Part shown: one piece after another, positions 1-8,963 of the stretch | Layout: every line of letters begins with the position of its first letter | How positions within the stretch are numbered: position 1 is the first letter of the stretch | Source: Actinomycetota bacterium | GTDB lineage: Bacteria; Actinomycetota; Acidimicrobiia; Acidimicrobiales; Ilumatobacteraceae | NCBI GenBank assembly: GCA_009726095.1 | Contig: WLMZ01000005.1 | Location: 1 to 64,000, forward strand | DNA length: 64,000 nt | Reading direction: 5' to 3' | Notes under the pieces: model-generated | The model's database searches: none | Seen by the model: the letters and a program-made list of their open reading frames with translations, nothing else | What the model was told of the DNA's origin: nothing | Program-made: the position numbers and the translations under genes

Positions 1-27
1 ACGTCACCGACGTCACCGACGTCACGG
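1..27. repeat. Short 9-bp tandem repeat (ACGTCACCG, 3 copies, last imperfect) at the 3' end of the TIG-repeat gene; may extend beyond the window
   Basis: acgtcaccg acgtcaccg acgtcacgg read directly; includes the stop codon of the minus-strand gene (tca 22-24). Confidence 0.85.
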
Positions 28-3000
28 AATGCAAATCTTCTTGCCCTTCAGGTTCTTGCAGAACCTGAACGCGGCCCCGGAGAAGTCGACGTCGGCGTCG
101 TAGGTTCCCAAGTTGGTCCACGTGCCGGCGCCCAACTGTGCCTTCACTCTCACGTTGCTGTCCACGGTCAAACCTGCTGCCGACGAGATGGCGAGGATGA
201 CGTCACCCGAGAAGTTGCCCTTGAGGCCGGCCTGTTTGCTACCGACCTGGTCGGACCCGCTGAAGTACGCCGAAGTAGAGGCGTTGAAACCCCAGCCGCC
301 GTCGAGGGCGGTATCCGGGATGTTGAACGGGACTCCCTTGAAGGTCGAGGAGAAGTTGAACTTCGGAGTCACCGTGCCCGCACAGGGACCGGAGAGGCAG
401 ACGACGAAGCCGAGTTTTGCCGGAACCGTGATCAGCCCCAGGTCGATCTTCGGATTCATCTCGAGGTTCAGATTCGAGATGTTGGGCGTCAGGTCGACCC
501 AAGAGGTGTTGAACGCGCCGCTGACGCCCGTTGCCGACGTGAATCTGCCACCGAACGAACCCGAGGCGCGGAACACCCCTTTCGGGAGGTAGTTGGTGTC
601 GATTCCCTGGCCGAAGGCAATTTCGAACGTCTTGAGAACTCCCCCATTGGGGAACGTGCCGGAGCCACCGAAGGAGTACGAGTTGGTGGCTGGCTGGTAC
701 GAACCGCTGAGCGCAACCTGCGTACCGGCAACACTCAGCGCTCCAGACGCCTCGACGGAGAAGAGCGCTGTGCCGAGATTCTTGACCGTCGCCGCCATGG
801 TGAGGTTGAACCCGCCGATCGACACTGCACCCGTGCCAGTTCCCGTACAGCCAGTGATGACGCCGCAGCTACCGAAGACGTCGATGCGTGCAGCGCTACC
901 GATCTTGATCCCGCCGCTGATTTCGAGTTTTGGAAGTGGGTTCCAGCCACCGGCGGCGGCCAGGACGCGAAGCGAGCCGTCGACTCGGACGTTCGCACTG
1001 GTGTTGGGGTTGTCGACGGTGAGCCACGCTCGCAGCTGCGGAGTCTTTGCCCCTGGTGGTCCGCCGGGGTTTGGGTTGTAGGCCGCGAAGAGGTCAACTG
1101 AAGCAGCGAACACCTTCGCCTTGGCGCGTATCTGCACACCCGCCGGGACATCGAAGATTCCAACCGAGCAACCGGTCGGAGAGACCTGCAGGCTGAAGAA
1201 AGTCGCGGTCACGACCTGCGACTTCGGAGGCAGAGCCATGATCGGCGTCGCGCTGTCAGGGTTGCCGACGTTGACGGACAAGCACGGGTTGATGGATGAA
1301 AGGTTCATCACGAATGCCACGGGGATGTTTTCGTTGGAGTCGATCCCCATGTATTCGCGCAACTTGCCAGGAAGCGTTCCGGCGCCAGCGAGGCTAACCG
1401 AAACGAACGGGAAGATGCCGGGGGTCAGCCCGATCTGGAGCGCCACCGAGTTGAGGTTCAGTCCAGTGACACCAAAGATGTTCGGCCAGACACTCGCACC
1501 GTTCGTGCCGACAGCAGAGATTGAAATAGTGAAGTACGGCGAGCTCTCGGCGTAGCACACCGGAGGTGCCACGACTCCCGGTGGGACGCTCGCTGGGCCA
1601 ACGACAGCACACGCGCTCGCAACTCTCGCAGCAAGCACGATGTCGATCGGGCTGTTGCCGTCGATCGACATTGTTCCGTTCGCTGCCAGCTGGAACCCTT
1701 TTTCTGAGCCGACCGTCGGCTCCACGTTGATGATGGCAGTGAACACGAAGCTGGTGATGGTGGTCTTGACGTGCGGAATCGGGGGCAGCTTGATGCTGGC
1801 CGGAATCACCGCATTGAGTTTGATCAAGCCGGAGGACGTGTACGTGGCATAGGCACCGAAGTTGTCCTTCGGAATGCCAAGGTTTTCGTTCAGCAACTTT
1901 GGGGTCGGTAGTGAACCGGCAAACGCATACGTGCGCGGAGGGATACGCACAACGGTGCCGAGTATCTTCGCCGAGACGTCCTGCTGGGAAGAGAAGAACG
2001 CGATGCTCCCCATGACGGCGTCGCCCAACTTCGGCCCCTTACCCATTGAGCCAACCGTCACCGTCCCGCCGTCGACGTAGGCAACCGCGAGCTGTTTGAT
2101 GTTCCATCCACCGATCTTGGGGACGCTGATCCGACCCTTGCCGCGCACGAGAACATCGAAGCCACCGTTGGCCGAACCGCTGTCCACGATGATGTCGCCG
2201 CTGAGGACGGCGAAGGTGGTCTCGCCGGCCGCAATCCGGATACTCAGGTCGCTCATCGCGATGTTGCCCGTGTCCGTCACCAAGCTGGCGGCGGCGGTGG
2301 CGTCGAAGAGACCCTCCAACACGAAAGCGCTCGAGGTCAGGTTCAGCGCTGCTTCGTACTTACCGGACGCTTGTTGGGGGAGGCCGCTTCCCAGGTTCGC
2401 CAAGAAGCCCGGGGTGGCCGCTGTGCCGTCCGCAGCGATGCTCAGGTACAACGTGGTCGCGGCACTGGCTGAGCAGAGCGAGGTGGACGTGGCGAACGCT
2501 GGGCATGTTGGCTTGATGGAGACGGTGCCGCCAAGCAACGCGAGTTTGCCGTTCTTCGTGGCACCCGAATCGCCCACAAAACTGGCCGGCGCGCTGAGTG
2601 TCCCGCGAAGGTCCCACACGGTGGCGCTCGGTGTTGCGGTGATGGAACCCGAGAGTGAGCCGATCGAGAGGTTCACCGCGCGGATCGCGACCGTTGCGGT
2701 TGCTGCGTTCGGGAGCAGTGTCCAGGTGGTGTCGTTCGTATAGGTCAGTGACACGGGGATACGCAGTGTTCCGAACGCAGCCTGCGCGGTACCCGACCAC
2801 GTCGGCACTCCCGATGCATCGAGAACCGAGGTGCCGACCTGAGCGGACAGCGTGATCTGGCCGCCGGAAAGTGTTGTTGGAGCAGCAACAGTGGCAGGCG
2901 TGGCCGAAGTCGGGGTGGTGGTGCCCGAAGGTGTGCGAGCGACGGTCACCGGGCCGACGGGTTCGACCACCAGGGTCGGTGGGCTGACGGTGCCGAAGGC

Positions 3001-4416
3001 CTCCAGGCTGTTGGCGCTTCCCGTCGCAGTGCGCACCGTCAGGATGCCGCTTGTTAAGCCGGCGGGGACGGTGGCAGTGAGTTGTGTGGCTGAGCCCGCT
3101 TGGAACTGGGCGGTGACCCCGTTGAACGTGACGGCAGTGGGGCTGCTCAAATTGAATCCGGTGATCGTGACCACGGTTCCGGCCGGGCCACTGATCGGCC
3201 ACAACGATGTCACCGATGGTCCGATGATGAGTGCTGTGGTGCTGACTGCGAGCGCCGTACCGCGAACCGACACCGGTCCACTCAACGCTTCGTTCGGCAC
3301 CGTTGCTGTGATCTGCGTCGGTGAGACAACAGTGAAGGTTGCGTTCGCTGTCGTGCCGGTGAACTCCACCGAACTCACCGAGGTCAGGTTGGCGCCGGTG
3401 ATCGTCACCGTCGAGCCGGGTGAGGCGGTGGTGGGTGTGAAAGAACTGATCGTGGGAGGAGCAGCAAAGTCAGCGCTCGACCTTGCGGTTCCCGCAGGAG
3501 CGGTGATGCTGATCGGGCTGCTGATGAGGTTGGCTGGCACTATCGCTCTAATGGTGGTCGCCGACACGACGCTGAACGACGCAGCAGGGGTAGCGCCGAA
3601 ACGGACGGCTGTTGCTCCCGACAGGTTCGCGCCGGTGATGGTGACCGTGGTTCCTGCGGCGCCGAGCGCGGGTGAGAAACTGCTGATCGCTGGCGACGCA
3701 ACGGCGAATGTGCCGGTCGCGACCCCGGTACTCACCGGTGTTTCCACCGAGATCAGACCCGAAACAGCATTCGCGGGCACAGCAACAGTGATCGATGTTG
3801 CCGTCACCGAGGTTGGCTTGATGGCCAGGCCGCTGAACTTCACGGCGGTCGCACCGGTGAAGTTCGCACCGGTGATCGTCAGGTTCGTACCGGTTGTCCC
3901 CGTTCTAGGAGTGAATGACGCGATCGCCGGTGAGGTCGTGACGAAACACGTGTCGCTCGTGACGGGGGTCGTCTTGGACACGATCGCAATCGGGCCGTTG
4001 GTGGCGCCAGCAGGTACGGCAGTCGTGATCTCTGTCGGGGAGACAACGGTGAACGAAGTGACCGAGGTGCCGTTGAACGTGACGTCAGTGACGTCAGCGA
4101 AGTTGGTTCCGGTGATGTAAATGCTGGCACCCTCGGCACCAGTGGTCGGATCGAAGCGGAGGTTACTGGCGGTGGAACTGGCGCACGAAACCGGTGCGAC
4201 AAAGGTTCCTGCGCGGCCACCAACCGTGTTGGTAATGACAACGACGGCAAGTGCCAGCACAGCCACGGCCGTACCCGCGCCGATCGCAACGTTGCGGATC
4301 TTGCGCTGCTCAGCGCGGGACTTCGACGACCACGAGAAGCGTGAACGGGTCACCTCACTGCTGGCGGGAACGAACGAGTCCACAGCGTCGTTCGGCATCT
4401 TGTTTGGGGTGTTCAT
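22..4416 (-). CDS. Membrane-anchored IPT/TIG-domain repeat surface protein
   Basis: 1464 aa ORF; N-terminal TM segment ([23 protein letters not shown]) then about five TIG-type repeats (e.g. [61 protein letters not shown]). Confidence 0.85.
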   Translation of the reverse strand: MNTPNKMPNDAVDSFVPASSEVTRSRFSWSSKSRAEQRKIRNVAIGAGTAVAVLALAVVVITNTVGGRAGTFVAPVSCASSTASNLRFDPTTGAEGASIYITGTNFADVTDVTFNGTSVTSFTVVSPTEITTAVPAGATNGPIAIVSKTTPVTSDTCFVTTSPAIASFTPRTGTTGTNLTITGANFTGATAVKFSGLAIKPTSVTATSITVAVPANAVSGLISVETPVSTGVATGTFAVASPAISSFSPALGAAGTTVTITGANLSGATAVRFGATPAASFSVVSATTIRAIVPANLISSPISITAPAGTARSSADFAAPPTISSFTPTTASPGSTVTITGANLTSVSSVEFTGTTANATFTVVSPTQITATVPNEALSGPVSVRGTALAVSTTALIIGPSVTSLWPISGPAGTVVTITGFNLSSPTAVTFNGVTAQFQAGSATQLTATVPAGLTSGILTVRTATGSANSLEAFGTVSPPTLVVEPVGPVTVARTPSGTTTPTSATPATVAAPTTLSGGQITLSAQVGTSVLDASGVPTWSGTAQAAFGTLRIPVSLTYTNDTTWTLLPNAATATVAIRAVNLSIGSLSGSITATPSATVWDLRGTLSAPASFVGDSGATKNGKLALLGGTVSIKPTCPAFATSTSLCSASAATTLYLSIAADGTAATPGFLANLGSGLPQQASGKYEAALNLTSSAFVLEGLFDATAAASLVTDTGNIAMSDLSIRIAAGETTFAVLSGDIIVDSGSANGGFDVLVRGKGRISVPKIGGWNIKQLAVAYVDGGTVTVGSMGKGPKLGDAVMGSIAFFSSQQDVSAKILGTVVRIPPRTYAFAGSLPTPKLLNENLGIPKDNFGAYATYTSSGLIKLNAVIPASIKLPPIPHVKTTITSFVFTAIINVEPTVGSEKGFQLAANGTMSIDGNSPIDIVLAARVASACAVVGPASVPPGVVAPPVCYAESSPYFTISISAVGTNGASVWPNIFGVTGLNLNSVALQIGLTPGIFPFVSVSLAGAGTLPGKLREYMGIDSNENIPVAFVMNLSSINPCLSVNVGNPDSATPIMALPPKSQVVTATFFSLQVSPTGCSVGIFDVPAGVQIRAKAKVFAASVDLFAAYNPNPGGPPGAKTPQLRAWLTVDNPNTSANVRVDGSLRVLAAAGGWNPLPKLEISGGIKIGSAARIDVFGSCGVITGCTGTGTGAVSIGGFNLTMAATVKNLGTALFSVEASGALSVAGTQVALSGSYQPATNSYSFGGSGTFPNGGVLKTFEIAFGQGIDTNYLPKGVFRASGSFGGRFTSATGVSGAFNTSWVDLTPNISNLNLEMNPKIDLGLITVPAKLGFVVCLSGPCAGTVTPKFNFSSTFKGVPFNIPDTALDGGWGFNASTSAYFSGSDQVGSKQAGLKGNFSGDVILAISSAAGLTVDSNVRVKAQLGAGTWTNLGTYDADVDFSGAAFRFCKNLKGKKICIP

Positions 4417-4504
4417 GCGGGCGGCCCTTCTACGGTGCGGCGAGGTTGGTGCCGCTCACACAGCGATGGCGGACGATGAGTCGGCGTGTACTTGGTTCTT
4501 CGGT

Positions 4505-5584
4505 TCATCCGGGCGTGATCGTGCCGTCGACGACCGTCCACCCGTCCGGTATCGACGCAGTTGGGTCGACCGGCGCACTCGAGACGACCCCGGTGAGGTC
4601 GGCACCGCTGAAGTTGGCACCGAGGAGACTGGCATTCGTGAGGTTTGCACCCGTGAGGTTGGCGTCGGTGAGGTTGGCGTTCGTCAGGTCAGCACCGGTG
4701 AGATCGGCGCCACTGAGGTTGGCGTTCGTCAGGTTCGCACCCGTGAGATCTGCGTCTGTCACGTTGGCCCCACTGAGGTCGCTGTTGGCGAGATCAACCC
4801 CTGCGAGGTTGACCCACGGCCCGATGAGGTAGCCGTTGACAAGCGTCCACCCTTTCGGCAGCGATCGAGGCGTACCAGCGATGCCGCCCGAAACGACATT
4901 GGTGAGGTTGGCACCGGTGAGGTCGGCACCGGTGAGGTTGGTGTTCGTCAGAGTGGCGCCGGTGAGGTTGGCGTTCGTGAGCGTCGTACCGGAGAGATCG
5001 GCCCCCGCGAGTGCCGCCCCTGTGAGGTTGGCCCACGGCCCGACCAGGTAGCCATCGACGATCGTCCAGCCAGGTGGCAGGGCCTTCGGTGTGCCGGTGA
5101 TACCACCCGACAAGACGTACGCGAGCACAACTTCAGTGAGGTTGGCGTCGGCGAGGTTGGCGCCCGCCAGGTCTGCGTTGGTGAGATTGGCGTTGCTGAG
5201 ATCGGCACCGGTGAGGTTGATGTTCTTGAGGTCCGCGTCGGTGAGGTCAGCATCGGTGAGGTCTTCGGCGCTGAGATCCCTACCGGAAAGCGTGACCCCC
5301 CGGCAATGCGCACCGGGGCCGACGTCGCATCCGTTCACCAGTGTTCCGGCACGATTGCCACTCCCCGATACGGCGACCACCACGACGACGGCCGCCACAA
5401 CGACCGCCGCACCAGCAACCGCCCAAACAATCATTTTTCGACGGCGACGATCTGCACGACGTCCGGATGGTGACGCGCCAGAATGGGCTTTTGGCGTTCC
5501 GAGATAATAATTCAGCCGGCTTGATTCCGCGACACCGGAGACCATGATTCGGTGGGGGCAAGAGCTTGTCGGTTCCCCATCCAC
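4505..5584 (-). CDS. Membrane-anchored pentapeptide-repeat protein
   Basis: Runs of A(D/N)Lxx pentapeptides ([28 protein letters not shown]) after an N-terminal TM helix; three blocks separated by a GGIxGTPxxLPxGWxxVxGYLxGPWxNL linker. Confidence 0.9.
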   Translation of the reverse strand: MDGEPTSSCPHRIMVSGVAESSRLNYYLGTPKAHSGASPSGRRADRRRRKMIVWAVAGAAVVVAAVVVVVAVSGSGNRAGTLVNGCDVGPGAHCRGVTLSGRDLSAEDLTDADLTDADLKNINLTGADLSNANLTNADLAGANLADANLTEVVLAYVLSGGITGTPKALPPGWTIVDGYLVGPWANLTGAALAGADLSGTTLTNANLTGATLTNTNLTGADLTGANLTNVVSGGIAGTPRSLPKGWTLVNGYLIGPWVNLAGVDLANSDLSGANVTDADLTGANLTNANLSGADLTGADLTNANLTDANLTGANLTNASLLGANFSGADLTGVVSSAPVDPTASIPDGWTVVDGTITPG

Positions 5585-5621
5585 GGTGCGGCGACGGCTG
5601 TGGCGGACGTGGTGATCAGAC

Positions 5622-5697
5622 TGGAGCCCAAGAGGAGAATCGAACTCCTGACCTACGCATTACGAGTGCGTTGCTCTACCGACTGAGCTACCTGGGC
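5622..5697 (-). tRNA. tRNA-Thr (anticodon CGT), CCA encoded
   Basis: Reverse complement GCCCAGGTAGCTCAGTCGGTAGAGCAACGCACTCGTAATGCGTAGGTCAGGAGTTCGATTCTCCTCTTGGGCTCCA folds as a cloverleaf; anticodon loop CTCGTAA. Confidence 0.95.
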
Positions 5698-5733
5698 GTG
5701 AGGACCAATGCTAGCGGACAGCCGAGATGGGGC

Positions 5734-6258
5734 CTACCCGGATTGGGGTGGCGGGGCCATCTTGGTCCCGGGAACGTAGTAGCGGGGATGCCAGATGCCG
5801 CGGGGATCCTCGCCCTCGACCGGCATGCGCCATGTGGACACCAGGGTGGTCGGGGCGGTGAGGTCGACCGCACACAGCGCCCGCGGTTGGTCGTCGGTGC
5901 TGTCCACGTAGGCATTGGCGGCCCCGGCCGAGATATACCGCGAGGCGATGGCGCGGTACAGATGTTGCCACAGTCGATCACGACCGGGCTCGTACAGCAC
6001 CTCGACGTGGCCCTGCACCGTGACCTTGCGATAGGGCGCCTCGTCCTCATCGACGGAGATACCCACGCGGGGATCGCGCAGCATGTTCTGCCAGATGACC
6101 GCAGGCTCGCGCGGTGTGAAGCACAGTCGGTCACCGTCCATGATGAACCACAACGGCACGACCCGCGGCATGCCATCGGCGTCGACGGTGGCGATACGCG
6201 CAAGATGATTCGGTTCGGCAAGAAATGCGAACACTTCGTCGGTCGACAGCCTGGGCAC
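5734..6258 (-). CDS. Pyridoxamine 5'-phosphate oxidase / F420-dependent PPOX-family protein
   Basis: LARIATVDADGMPRVVPLWFIMDGDRLCFT...DPRVGISVDEDEAPYRKVTVQGHVEV is a typical PPOX-class split-barrel sequence. Confidence 0.75.
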   Translation of the reverse strand: MPRLSTDEVFAFLAEPNHLARIATVDADGMPRVVPLWFIMDGDRLCFTPREPAVIWQNMLRDPRVGISVDEDEAPYRKVTVQGHVEVLYEPGRDRLWQHLYRAIASRYISAGAANAYVDSTDDQPRALCAVDLTAPTTLVSTWRMPVEGEDPRGIWHPRYYVPGTKMAPPPQSG

Positions 6259-6274
6259 GTTGTTGGTCTAGTCG

Positions 6275-7324
6275 CTACCGGGTCATCGAGGGAAGTCCGA
6301 GCAACAGCGCTTGCAGGAGCAACGGCTCGTTGGGGTTGCGTTCGAGCGATTCGAGCGAACCATGGATGCGGGTGATGGCCGTCGCTGCCGATTCGGGGCG
6401 GCCGATCGTGCCGTTGACCAACGCGTCGCGGTACGCACCGGCAAGGGTGGTGAGGCCCGAGCGAAGCTCATCCGTGCGATGACGGCGCAGCTCGCGCTTG
6501 TGGCGCTCCTCGAGCGCCTTCTTGCCGCTTCCGCGTTCACCCATCGCAGCGATGCGCTCCTCGAGCATGGCGATCTCTGTGGTGTGGCGCGCCGCAAGCG
6601 GCGCTGCGGCTGCCTCGATGGCGTCGAGGATCTCCTCGACCGCCGCCACCACGGCCCGACCGGTTCCGTCCAGTCGGTAGGGCGTGGATGCGAACATCTC
6701 GCGACGCGCTGCAAGGTTCGGGTCGTTGGCCAACAGTCGGGCGCGGGCCAGATCGCCGGACGCCGACTGCGCCGACTGGGCCGCTCGGGCGGCATCGACG
6801 CCCTCGGACACCAGCGTCGCCACCACGAGGTCGGCAGGGATCGCAACGAATTCAATGCGCACGCAACGCGAGGCAATGGTGACGAGTTCGGGTGGCATCT
6901 GATCGGCGAGCACGATGAACACGGTGCTGTCCGGTGGCTCCTCGATGGTCTTGAGCAACTTTGCCGCTGCCTCGGCACTGAGCAGGTGGAACTCATCGAG
7001 GATGAGCACCTTGCGCCGGCTCTCGATTGGGGCAAGCGCAGCGAGGCGAACGATCTCGTCGGCCTGATCGCGCGAGATGGCGGGCCCGATGCGGGCGAAC
7101 TCCCGGACGTCGGGGTGTTGTCCGGCCAGCGCCAGACGGGCGTCGCGCTGTTCGGGGTCGTCGACGCCAGCAAGCAACAGCGCGGCGAACGCTCGTGCTG
7201 CCTCGTTCTTGGTGCTCCCCGAAGGCCCCACGAACAGGTAGGCGTGCACTGGGTGGGCTGCGCTTGCCTGTAGGCGCGCCACTGCACCGGGTTGGCCGAT
7301 GACGGATTGCCAGATGGTGGCCAT
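6275..7324 (-). CDS. holB: DNA polymerase III subunit delta'
   Basis: MATIWQSVIGQPGAVARLQ...HAYLFVGPSGSTKNEAARAFAA...KVLILDEFHLLSAEAAAKLLKTIEEPP; follows tmk with overlapping stop/start. Start refined from the ORF at 7408 to ATG 7324. Confidence 0.9.
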   Translation of the reverse strand: MATIWQSVIGQPGAVARLQASAAHPVHAYLFVGPSGSTKNEAARAFAALLLAGVDDPEQRDARLALAGQHPDVREFARIGPAISRDQADEIVRLAALAPIESRRKVLILDEFHLLSAEAAAKLLKTIEEPPDSTVFIVLADQMPPELVTIASRCVRIEFVAIPADLVVATLVSEGVDAARAAQSAQSASGDLARARLLANDPNLAARREMFASTPYRLDGTGRAVVAAVEEILDAIEAAAAPLAARHTTEIAMLEERIAAMGERGSGKKALEERHKRELRRHRTDELRSGLTTLAGAYRDALVNGTIGRPESAATAITRIHGSLESLERNPNEPLLLQALLLGLPSMTR

Positions 7325-7959
7325 CAGACGCCCAGGCGATCGAGGACCACCGTGCGGATGACATGCGCCACGTCGTCTTTGGCCTGGGTTCCGTCGACCA
7401 CGACCCATCGGCGCGGATCGGCCGCTGCCATCGTGGCGAAACCAGCGCGAACGCGCGCATGGAACGCGTCATCGGCCTGTTCGAACCGGTCGAGATCGCG
7501 TTTGCTCATTCGCTCGGCCAGCACCTCGACCGGGACGTCGATGAGGATGACGAGATCGGGCCACAGGCCGTCGATCGCCCAGTGGCTGATGTGGCGGACG
7601 TCGTCGAGGGCAAGGCCGCGCCCGTATCCCTGATAGGCCAAGCTGGAATGCGCGCTCCGGTCGCTGACGACATGTCGACCGATCGACAGCGCCGGTCGCA
7701 CCACCTCGTGCATGTGCTGGGCCCGATCGGCGGCAATGAGCAGCGCCTCTGCCTTGTCCACCAAATGCGTGTTCGTGGGGTCGTGCAGCAACGTGCGGAT
7801 CTCGTTGCCGATGTGCGTGCCGCCCGTCTCACGTGTCAGCACTGCGTCCAGCGACACTGCCAGGCGTGCGGCGTGGGTGCTCTTGCCGCAGCCCTCGGCA
7901 CCCTCCAACGCGATGTATCGGCCCACAGCGGTCATGCCCAGCACCATATCTGGTGACAC
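7324..7959 (-). CDS. tmk: Thymidylate kinase
   Basis: YIALEGAEGCGKSTHAARLA P-loop, DRSAHSSLAYQGYGRGL and DLVILIDVPVEV motifs; adjacent to holB and topA. Confidence 0.93.
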   Translation of the reverse strand: MSPDMVLGMTAVGRYIALEGAEGCGKSTHAARLAVSLDAVLTRETGGTHIGNEIRTLLHDPTNTHLVDKAEALLIAADRAQHMHEVVRPALSIGRHVVSDRSAHSSLAYQGYGRGLALDDVRHISHWAIDGLWPDLVILIDVPVEVLAERMSKRDLDRFEQADDAFHARVRAGFATMAAADPRRWVVVDGTQAKDDVAHVIRTVVLDRLGV

Positions 7960-8048
7960 TCGCCGACTGTGACGAGCCGTTCGGGTGGTTCCGGTAGTCT
8001 CGATGTTGTATCATATTTCGATATTCTTATCCCATTCAGTGAGAACCC

Positions 8049-8933
8049 ATGTGGATTCCCGTCACCCTCTTCGCCGCCGGCTTTCAAACTGCACGTACTG
8101 CGATGCAGCAACGCCTACGCGCCCTGTTGTCGGTGAGCGGCGCCGGCTTCGTGCGGTACGTGTACGGCGCACCGCTCTCGTTGGCAGCCATCGGCGTGGC
8201 GGCGCTCATCGGGATTCGGTTTCCACACATCCCGGCTCACTTCTGGCCGATCATCACGGGGGCGGGCATCGCCCAGATCATCGGCACCATCTGTCTCATC
8301 CGCGCGTTCGACGCCCGTGATTACGCCATCGGCACGGTCTACTCCAAGACCGAAGTGGTGCAAGTCGCGGTGTTCTCACTCGTGTTCCTGGGCGAGTCGT
8401 TGCGGCCGGCCGGTTGGGCTGCCGTTGCGGTGTGCATGGTGGGCATCGTGGTACTGGCATCAAAGGGACAACGCTTGTCGCTGACGATGCTGCGCGATCC
8501 CGCAGGCCTCTACGGCCTCGCCGCCGGCGGGCTGTTCGGGTTGGCGGCGGTGGGCATTCGTGCGGCGTCGAAGTCGCTCAACGACAGCCCCACTGTCATG
8601 CGTGCCATCGTCACACTGGCCGTCATGAACAGCATCCAGACCGTCGTGCACGGCAGCTATCTGCTCGCCCGTGAGCGCGAACAGATCGGTCTGGCGTTTC
8701 GACACTGGCGATCGAGTTCGATCGTCGGCGTGCTCAGCGTGTGCGGTTCAGCGTGCTGGGCCATTGCCTTCACGCTCCAAAATGCTGCACGCGTGCGAAC
8801 GTTCGGCCAGATCGAGCTGCTCTTCACCTTCGTGGTCGCGCACGTCTGGCTACACGAGCGTCACAGCCGGTACGAGATCGCCGCCAGCAGCCTGGTGCTC
8901 ACCGGCGTAGTCGGCGTGATGCTTTTCGGCTGA
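8049..8933 (+). CDS. EamA/DMT-family transporter
   Basis: 294 aa, about 10 hydrophobic segments, EamA-like repeat (IGTVYSKTEVVQVAVFSLVFLGESLRPAGWAAVAVCMVGIVVL). Confidence 0.7.
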   Translation: MWIPVTLFAAGFQTARTAMQQRLRALLSVSGAGFVRYVYGAPLSLAAIGVAALIGIRFPHIPAHFWPIITGAGIAQIIGTICLIRAFDARDYAIGTVYSKTEVVQVAVFSLVFLGESLRPAGWAAVAVCMVGIVVLASKGQRLSLTMLRDPAGLYGLAAGGLFGLAAVGIRAASKSLNDSPTVMRAIVTLAVMNSIQTVVHGSYLLAREREQIGLAFRHWRSSSIVGVLSVCGSACWAIAFTLQNAARVRTFGQIELLFTFVVAHVWLHERHSRYEIAASSLVLTGVVGVMLFG

Positions 8934-8963
8934 CGCCCACGATGGCGCAACCAACCGCGCTGG

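Noticed and set aside
2852-5473. Long plus-strand ORFs (422 and 450 aa), the second with apparent EVGTGEVG repeats
   Set aside because: Antisense to the TIG and pentapeptide-repeat genes; the apparent repeats are the reverse complement of the pentapeptide coding periodicity.
8001-8048. AT-rich stretch upstream of the EamA gene as a defined promoter
   Set aside because: Plausible promoter region but no convincing -35/-10 pair with proper spacing; not called.
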